Below, piece after piece: positions 1-4,671 of a DNA stretch of 5,999 nt; positions within the stretch are counted from its first letter, which is position 1; the number at the start of each line of letters is the position of its first letter. The notes beneath the pieces were generated by a model. That model was not told where the DNA came from. It saw only the letters and a list, made by a program, of their open reading frames with translations, and did not search any database. The DNA is from CAYYAQ01 sp964469555 (GTDB taxonomy: Bacteria; Planctomycetota; UBA1135; UBA2386): positions 1 to 5,999 of the forward strand of contig CAYYAQ010000228.1 in the NCBI GenBank assembly GCA_964469555.1. The letters are read 5' to 3'. A program made the translations under genes and the position numbers.

Positions 1-474
1 GATCTAGGACCGGGGTCGTACACCGGTCTTCGCGTCGCGGTGACGTTCGCGCGCGTTGCAGCGCACTTTCGAGAGATCCCCGTCCGCACGACAACGAGCC
101 TCCAGCTGATGGCTCTCGCGGCCTGGAACTCGATGACCGTGCCCGCGGACGTCACGATTAGGCCCGTTCTCGACGCGCGGCGAAATCGCTTCCACCACGC
201 CGCTGTGAGGCTTTCAGAGTCCGCAAGGCTGATCTCTGAGCCGCGTGCGACCGAACTGGCGGAGCTCTTCGAATCGATCCAGCCCGGCGAGACACTGCTC
301 GCTGCGGAGCCACTGCACGCCACGCTGTCGAAGCGAACGAGCGGTGACGATCTCGCGATCGTCGAACCACTGCGCTTCGACGCGGGGCTGCTGTTCGATT
401 CACGTCTCGCCCTGCGCGAGGCGAACGTCGACGATCTCGAGCCTCTGTACTTGATGGGTTCGTACGCCGAGTAG
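1..474 (+). CDS. tsaB: TsaB, tRNA N6-threonylcarbamoyladenosine synthesis protein (5' end missing)
   Basis: The frame is open from base 1 and ends at a TAG at 472-474, giving 157 residues. It begins inside the family signature: DLGPGSYTGLRVAV at fragment residues 1-14 matches the GPGSFTGLR motif of TsaB (YeaZ). The segment after it (alanine-rich helix, then VRTTTSLQLMALAAW) matches the usual 'xSSLxxLA' region, and the C-terminus has the typical 'PLYL' ending (EPLYLMGSYAE). Family proteins are about 210-230 residues, so roughly the first 60-70 residues, including the N-terminal ASKHA strand with its Asp-Thr-Ser motif, lie upstream of the window. A GTG at base 40 is internal, because conserved family sequence precedes it. 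TsaB is a non-catalytic cytoplasmic partner of TsaD. With TsaC and TsaE it makes t6A at position 37 of tRNAs that read ANN codons. The identification rests on recognised motifs, not on a search. Confidence 0.9.
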   Translation, partial: DLGPGSYTGLRVAVTFARVAAHFREIPVRTTTSLQLMALAAWNSMTVPADVTIRPVLDARRNRFHHAAVRLSESARLISEPRATELAELFESIQPGETLLAAEPLHATLSKRTSGDDLAIVEPLRFDAGLLFDSRLALREANVDDLEPLYLMGSYAE

Positions 475-492
475 GACGAACCGTACAAGCAA

Positions 493-540
493 ATAGCCCT
501 ACCGAGCTGCGGAACGAGAGAGTGCAGGTCGGTGGGCTAT
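493..540. terminator. Long imperfect hairpin between convergent genes, probable terminator
   Basis: The left arm 493-510 pairs with the right arm 524-540. ATAGCCC (493-499) pairs with GGGCTAT (534-540), T500 is bulged, ACCGA (501-505) pairs with TCGGT (529-533), G506 faces G528, and CTGC (507-510) pairs with GCAG (524-527). This leaves a 13-base loop. It lies between the tsaB stop (474) and the histone stop (560), where a bidirectional terminator is expected. On the plus strand no T-run follows. On the minus strand the stem is followed by TTGCTTG, a weak T-rich stretch, so it would work better for the histone transcript. It could instead be a structured 3' end that protects the mRNA. Confidence 0.55.
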
Positions 541-552
541 CGCCTTCGGGCG
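541..552 (+). other. UUCG tetraloop hairpin in the tsaB 3' region
   Basis: CGCC (541-544), loop TTCG (545-548) and GGCG (549-552) form a four-base-pair stem closed by C-G around a UUCG loop in plus-strand RNA, a very stable tetraloop class. It abuts the larger hairpin at 493-540 without a spacer, so the two could stack in one RNA. It lies just before the end of the convergent histone gene. No T-tract follows, so a role as an intrinsic terminator is uncertain. Confidence 0.4.
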
Positions 553-559
553 TGCCGAT

Positions 560-769
560 CTACAGATCCTGAGGCTTCAGGGTCTTCCGCTTGTTGGCGA
601 CTGCGCGCCCTTCAGCTGCCTTGATCGCGGTGCGGACGTATTGATCCAAAGCACCGTAGAAGTCCGATGAAACATTGCATTTCTTGGTCGCACCCTTCGT
701 GCGGGACTTCGAGATAATCAGGTCGGAACCGCCGCCCTTCTTCTTCTTGTTCTTTTTCTTTGCTGCCAT
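560..769 (-). CDS. Small bacterial histone-fold protein with lysine-rich N-terminal tail
   Basis: This 69-residue protein has two parts. Residues 2-15 (AAKKKNKKKKGGGS) form a lysine/glycine tail likely to be disordered. Residues 17-69 look like a single histone fold: a short helix 1 (LIISKSRTK), a loop, a long helix 2 (about 33-58, VSSDFYGALDQYVRTA onward) and a loop-2 ending, NKRKTLKPQDL. That ending carries the Arg61/Thr63 pair and Asp68, which match the R-T pair and R-D clamp of archaeal and eukaryotic histones. The overall pattern (SKx..., NVS.DF..AL, ANKR.T..P.DL) resembles small histones I know from Bdellovibrio and planctomycetes. By my count it has 15 Lys and 4 Arg against 5 acidic residues, net about +14, as expected for DNA binding. 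Helix 3 is almost absent because the protein ends at Asp68-Leu69. There is one cysteine (Cys31). The start is ATG at 769, with AAAGGA ten bases upstream. The gene is monocistronic, convergent with tsaB and divergent from the AsmA-like gene. The expected role is nucleoid DNA binding as a dimer; the DNA-binding mode cannot be read from sequence. Confidence 0.82.
   Translation of the reverse strand: MAAKKKNKKKKGGGSDLIISKSRTKGATKKCNVSSDFYGALDQYVRTAIKAAEGRAVANKRKTLKPQDL
737..760 (-). repeat. Lysine-codon (AAG/AAA) tract encoding the histone tail
   Basis: On the coding (minus) strand this tract reads AAG AAA AAG AAC followed by four AAG codons, so seven of eight codons are lysine and four are identical trinucleotides in tandem. 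It encodes residues 4-11 of the histone-like protein. Trinucleotide slippage here would change tail length without breaking the frame. The AAG preference fits the GC-rich genome. Confidence 0.7.
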
Positions 770-779
770 GATTGTTGGA

Positions 780-785
780 TCCTTT
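780..785 (-). promoter_or_regulatory. Shine-Dalgarno site of the histone gene
   Basis: The minus strand reads AAAGGA ten bases before the ATG at 769. It is the only convincing Shine-Dalgarno site in the window and supports the chosen start. The plus-strand genes starting at 1057, 4672 and 5759 show nothing comparable. Confidence 0.6.
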
Positions 786-844
786 GGCGTTTACGAGGTC
801 GATTCGCGCACCCCCTCGGCGCACGATGTCGTTTGGGTAGATGG

Positions 845-872
845 AGTGTGACCCCACGAAAGGCCCTGTCAA
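845..872 (-). promoter_or_regulatory. Candidate sigma70-type promoter for the histone gene
   Basis: The minus strand has a perfect TTGACA -35 box (plus 867-872), a 16-base spacer and CACACT (plus 845-850) as a weak -10 box, three of six matches to TATAAT. Transcription would start near 838 and give a leader of about 70 bases. The -35 is convincing and the -10 is not, so the call is moderate. Confidence 0.4.
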
Positions 873-890
873 CGTCTAAGCATCCAGTTC

Positions 891-920
891 CTGGCTCAAA
901 ACAGCCATTCTGCGTAGAAT
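891..920 (+). promoter_or_regulatory. Possible promoter for the AsmA-like gene
   Basis: TAGAAT at 915-920 matches five of six bases of the -10 consensus. Eighteen bases upstream, CTGGCT (891-896) is a poor -35 with three of six matches. If used, the leader to the ATG at 1057 would be about 130 bases and would contain the dyad at 1000-1014. The evidence is weak, although the stretch 901-940 is visibly more AT-rich than its surroundings. Confidence 0.25.
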
Positions 921-999
921 TTGACGTTTTGCACAATTCCACTGAGTCCAAGATCGAGCCCGCTTGCGTTCCATCCACCTCCGGACCCGATCGCCCCGT

Positions 1000-1014
1000 G
1001 CGGCAACTTGCCGC
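1000..1014. promoter_or_regulatory. Perfect short palindrome upstream of the AsmA-like gene
   Basis: GCGGCAA (1000-1006), a central C (1007) and TTGCCGC (1008-1014) form a perfect seven-base inverted repeat around one base. It lies 42 bases before the ATG at 1057. It could be an operator for a dimeric regulator or a small RNA hairpin (GCGG/CCGC stem) in the leader. A chance match is possible in GC-rich DNA. Confidence 0.3.
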
Positions 1015-1056
1015 CTCTGACCCGCCTCGGGCAGAGTGTGACGCCGATCTCCACAC

Positions 1057-4000
1057 ATGACTCGACGACGGATCCTCATCCTGTTCCTGATCTTCCTGGC
1101 GGTGTTTTCCGGAACGGTCTACTACGTACTCCACGGAACCGGCGCCTCTCGAATTCTCGTCCGCCAGATCCTGGGAGAGACGATCCGGGAAGAGTTGTTT
1201 CGACTGGATGACGCTGAAATCGATCTGACGGGCGGGATCGTCAAGGTCACGAAGTTCGAGCTCAAGCACCCGAAACCCGGTGTGACCCAGTCGCCGCTGG
1301 TGTCGATCAACAAGATCAAACTGAACCTCGAAACGAATCTGCTCAGCGGCGTCGGGGTCCCCCGCCACGTCGTCCTCGACGGCTTCCACCTCAATTTGAT
1401 CCAGGGCGAGCTCCCGGAGTTCACGCAGATCCTGCGAGTAGCGGGCGTCTCCTCGACCGAGGAGACGATGGCCATGCCGTCGATCACCGTGACGAACGGA
1501 TCGGTGCGGTTTCAGATCGCGGCGGATCGACCCGTCATCATTTTCAAGAGAGTGCAGCTGAAGTTGCTTCCGCTCGAGTCCAATTCCAATGAGTTCGAGC
1601 TGAACGGAACTGCGATGTCCCAACTCGGCCATCTCATCACGATTCGCGGCGGCGGGAACGTCAAGACGGGGGAGTTCCGGAGCGTGCTGACGATGGAGAA
1701 CATCCCCATCAAGTCCGCGCAGACCGCGGCGTATCAGAAGGAAGCCGCCGATTACCTCAAGGCGGCAGGAGTGAAAGGGACCATCAAGGAGGCGACCCTG
1801 TGGGTGGACATCCGCAACGAGGTCGACCCGAAGACCAAGAAGCTCGAACAACGCAGCCAATTCGGGCTCAACGCAGAACTCGTCGGGCTCTGTGCCGCGC
1901 CGGTGGACTTCCCCTACCAGATCACCGGTGCGACCGGTCGGATCCACGGGACCCTCGGACAACGAGGTTCCGTCAAGTTTCACATCGAACACAACTCGGA
2001 GGACGGCGGTTTCACCGCGACGGGAAAGATCTCGCACATCCTGTCGGAGGACTCCGAGTCCGCCGCCCCGTTGGTCGACGTCCAGTTGGACCTCCGCAAC
2101 CTGCGCATCGAACCCCGTCTCCTCGAGGCTTTCGCGGGCTCGAGGATCAAGGGAGTGAAGATGTTCCACTCGGCGCTCGCGCCGACCGCCGGCAGGATCA
2201 GCGCGCAGGTGCAGGTGTTCAACACGGCGCCGCACGCACCACTCGAAATCAACGCCGACCTCACGATCGACAAACTCGCTGCTCGGTTCCACGGATTCAC
2301 GGCGCCGTCCGGGAAACACGTTGGATTCCCCTACCCGATGCACTCAGTGAAAGGCTCGGTGTCGATCCGCCCGGGGACCATCACCCTCGACAACATCACC
2401 GGCCTCGATGTCGACAACGCGCCGTTCTCCATCAACGGCCAGATCAACATCGTCGACGGCGATGTCCGTCCCAACATGGACATCCGCGGAAAGAACATCC
2501 GGTTCTCGAAGTCTGTTCGTGATTCACTCGCCGCGCTGACAAAGCCGGTCGCCGAAATCTACGACGAGTACGATCCCAGGGGCAAGGGCAACGTCCTCGT
2601 CCGGCTCCGCGACGTCGGTCGCGGAACCAAGTACATCGTCGACATCACTCCAACCGAGGCGAGCGCCGCCTACTACGGCTTCCCCTACCGCGTGGGAGGC
2701 TTGGACGGGCTGGTCAGAATCACGAACGAAGGGGTCTGGATCGACATCAAGGGCAAGAATGACCAGACCGTCGTATCCATCCACGGTCGCTTCCTGCTGG
2801 GACCCGAGCACGGATCGAACGGGTTGCAATCCGAACTGTGGGTCAAGGGCACGAACCTGCCGCTCGATTCCAATCTGCGAGGGGCCTGCGCGAAGTTCTC
2901 GGCGGGAATCGGGGAGCGATGGGACGAGTTCCAACTCGGGGGAAAGGTGAACACCGAGTTCACCATGTGGAAGGAAGCTGGCGAAAAGGAGTTCAGCTAC
3001 GACGCGCACGCCGACATCGCGAATGGCTCGGCTTCACTCCGCGAGTTCCCGATTCCTGTCACGAATCTCCGGGGAGACTTGTTCGTGTACGGCACGGGAT
3101 CCAACTTCCGTTGCGACATCAACCCGCTCCGCGGCGTGATCGCGAACGATCCGGACGCCAAGTTGTTTCTCCAGGGCTCCGCGATCCACACCAAGAAAGG
3201 CCTGACGACGAACATCACGACGATCATCCGGCGCCTGCGGTTGACGCCCGAGATCGGGACGGCGATCGAGAAGGCCGGCATAACGACGAGTGACGCCTGG
3301 CAGAACCTGAAGCTCGGCGGATTCGTCGACGTCACCGGTCGGCATCACCAATCCCCCACGCAAGAGGAGTTGCAGCACGACGTGGACATCCGTCTGCGCG
3401 AGATCAGCAGTGGCGCGAGCAACCTGCCGGGCCCCGCGAGCAACTTCTACGGCGAGATCAAGATCCGGGGGAACAGGGCGACGTTCGAGAGAATCGAAGG
3501 CTCCATCGGCGAAACGAAGGTCTTGCTGCGGTCAGGCGAGATCGAGTCCAAGGCCAACGAAACACGTATCGCGGTCACCATCGATTCCGAGAGCATCCCG
3601 GTGGACAAGAGGCTCGGCAACCTCCTGAGTGGGAAGGAGCGAGCGACCTACCTCGGCAGCGGCGTCACCGGCCACGCCGAGCTCATGAACTTCAACATCG
3701 AGTTCCGCGCGCACAAGAACGGCCAACTCGGCATTGAATTCGACGGCGACGTGACCGCACACGATCTCTTCGTCGACGTCGGGCTGTCGGGCGGACACTC
3801 CCTGCAGCATCTGAATGGGACCGCCAACCTCAAAGGATCTATCAACCAGCGCGGCGGTCGCCTCTCCGGGACCCTGAAGAACGCGACGTTTGAATTGACC
3901 AATCAGCGCATCTCTTTCCTCACGACAGATTTCGACGTCGACCCGCAGCGGTTGATCCTGCACCGCCTGCAGTTCAGCGTCGCGAAGGGACTGGTCAAGG

Positions 4001-4635
4001 GAGTCGGCCCAAAGAATCTCGCCCTCGAATACCGGTTCGGCGGCAAGGCCGCACAGCTGCGCGCGTCCCTCTCCTTCAGCCAACTGAGCCTCAACGATCT
4101 TCTCAAGGAACGGGGACTCGCCCACTCGAAAGTGCGGGGCCTGCTCTCAGGGACCATCAATATCCACGAGCTCAAGGGCGCCAACTTCCTCGACATGAGA
4201 GCCGAGGGTGAAGTCGGGGTGAACAACGGGCGCCTCGGGCAGGTGCCCATCTTCTCTGCCCTCTACTCCCACATCGCCGAAGACAAGCGTCCGCAATTCA
4301 CGCAGGCCTACGCGGGGTTCAAGATCGAGAACCAGAAAATCAAGTTGAGCAACATCCGGGCGCGATCTGCCGAGATCAAGATCAAGGGCGACGGCACGAT
4401 CGAGATGGACGGCTACATGGATGTGAGCCTGCGGGTGCCTGGCGTCTTCGGGAGGGGCGCAAACATCTTCATCATCCCGCCCCTGATCGACTGGGGCCTC
4501 TCCAAGGTGGTCAGCTTCCAACTCTACGGTTACATTCGAGAACCGAAACTGTCCTGGACATACAACATGTCGAAGGGACGGACGTCGCTCAGCCCGATCG
4601 GGCCCGCACCGCGCAGGCCCGAGGGCAGGCGCTGA
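1057..4635 (+). CDS. Large AsmA-like / repeating beta-groove envelope protein
   Basis: This protein has 1192 residues. The N-terminus is three arginines followed by one hydrophobic segment (about residues 5-27), a signal anchor that would place the rest in the periplasm. An AsmA-like start follows (LVSINKIKLNLETNLLSG near 83-100). The C-terminus (about 1044-1165) has the AsmA-like closing pattern: 'GxLGxVPIFSALYS', then 'FTQAYAGFKIENQKI', 'GDGTIEMDGYMDVSL' and a final 'FQLYGYIREPKLSWT'. Between them about six to seven units repeat every 120-130 residues. Each has an 'FP-x7-G' turn (F285, F424, F542, F664; degenerate at L790) and a strand-helix unit starting near 210, 342, 474, 594, 720, 840 and 1003. 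AsmA, TamB and YhdP relatives form long hydrophobic grooves that bridge the inner and outer membranes and move phospholipids or support outer-membrane assembly; that role is inferred here. The start is fixed by an in-frame TGA at 1039, with ATG 1057 the only start codon after it before the membrane segment. No Shine-Dalgarno is seen. The next gene follows after 36 bases. It matches neither TamB (no TamB C-terminal domain recognised) nor YhdP clearly. Confidence 0.82.
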   Translation: MTRRRILILFLIFLAVFSGTVYYVLHGTGASRILVRQILGETIREELFRLDDAEIDLTGGIVKVTKFELKHPKPGVTQSPLVSINKIKLNLETNLLSGVGVPRHVVLDGFHLNLIQGELPEFTQILRVAGVSSTEETMAMPSITVTNGSVRFQIAADRPVIIFKRVQLKLLPLESNSNEFELNGTAMSQLGHLITIRGGGNVKTGEFRSVLTMENIPIKSAQTAAYQKEAADYLKAAGVKGTIKEATLWVDIRNEVDPKTKKLEQRSQFGLNAELVGLCAAPVDFPYQITGATGRIHGTLGQRGSVKFHIEHNSEDGGFTATGKISHILSEDSESAAPLVDVQLDLRNLRIEPRLLEAFAGSRIKGVKMFHSALAPTAGRISAQVQVFNTAPHAPLEINADLTIDKLAARFHGFTAPSGKHVGFPYPMHSVKGSVSIRPGTITLDNITGLDVDNAPFSINGQINIVDGDVRPNMDIRGKNIRFSKSVRDSLAALTKPVAEIYDEYDPRGKGNVLVRLRDVGRGTKYIVDITPTEASAAYYGFPYRVGGLDGLVRITNEGVWIDIKGKNDQTVVSIHGRFLLGPEHGSNGLQSELWVKGTNLPLDSNLRGACAKFSAGIGERWDEFQLGGKVNTEFTMWKEAGEKEFSYDAHADIANGSASLREFPIPVTNLRGDLFVYGTGSNFRCDINPLRGVIANDPDAKLFLQGSAIHTKKGLTTNITTIIRRLRLTPEIGTAIEKAGITTSDAWQNLKLGGFVDVTGRHHQSPTQEELQHDVDIRLREISSGASNLPGPASNFYGEIKIRGNRATFERIEGSIGETKVLLRSGEIESKANETRIAVTIDSESIPVDKRLGNLLSGKERATYLGSGVTGHAELMNFNIEFRAHKNGQLGIEFDGDVTAHDLFVDVGLSGGHSLQHLNGTANLKGSINQRGGRLSGTLKNATFELTNQRISFLTTDFDVDPQRLILHRLQFSVAKGLVKGVGPKNLALEYRFGGKAAQLRASLSFSQLSLNDLLKERGLAHSKVRGLLSGTINIHELKGANFLDMRAEGEVGVNNGRLGQVPIFSALYSHIAEDKRPQFTQAYAGFKIENQKIKLSNIRARSAEIKIKGDGTIEMDGYMDVSLRVPGVFGRGANIFIIPPLIDWGLSKVVSFQLYGYIREPKLSWTYNMSKGRTSLSPIGPAPRRPEGRR

Positions 4636-4671
4636 GCCAGGCCCAACCCGCCTTCCCAACGAACACGACAC

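Noticed and set aside
40..474. GTG at 40 as the start of a 144-residue gene
   Set aside because: The TsaB signature GPGSYTGLR lies upstream of it in the same frame, so the gene begins before the window.
612..872. Minus-strand 86-codon frame overlapping the histone gene
   Set aside because: It is out of frame with the histone gene, which has the histone-like pattern, a Shine-Dalgarno site and a charged tail. The alternative product has no recognisable features.
921..926. TTGACG as a plus-strand -35 box
   Set aside because: At 16-18 bases downstream there is only GC-rich sequence around GAGTCC, with no credible -10 box.
718..2343. Long minus-strand open frame (541 codons) opposite the AsmA-like gene
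   Set aside because: It lies antisense to a gene with clear protein motifs, also overlaps the histone gene in another frame, has arginine/glutamate-rich low-information composition, and shows no recognisable domain. Such frames are common opposite GC-rich genes.
1800..2522. Plus-strand 240-codon frame inside the AsmA-like gene
   Set aside because: It is an arginine-rich alternative frame within a continuous 1192-codon gene whose own frame shows regular repeat motifs.
4592..4603. Perfect 12-base palindrome GCCCGATCGGGC near the end of the AsmA-like gene
   Set aside because: It lies in codons of the C-terminal tail, has no T-tract after it, and the next gene starts soon after in the same direction. 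Chance is likely in GC-rich DNA.
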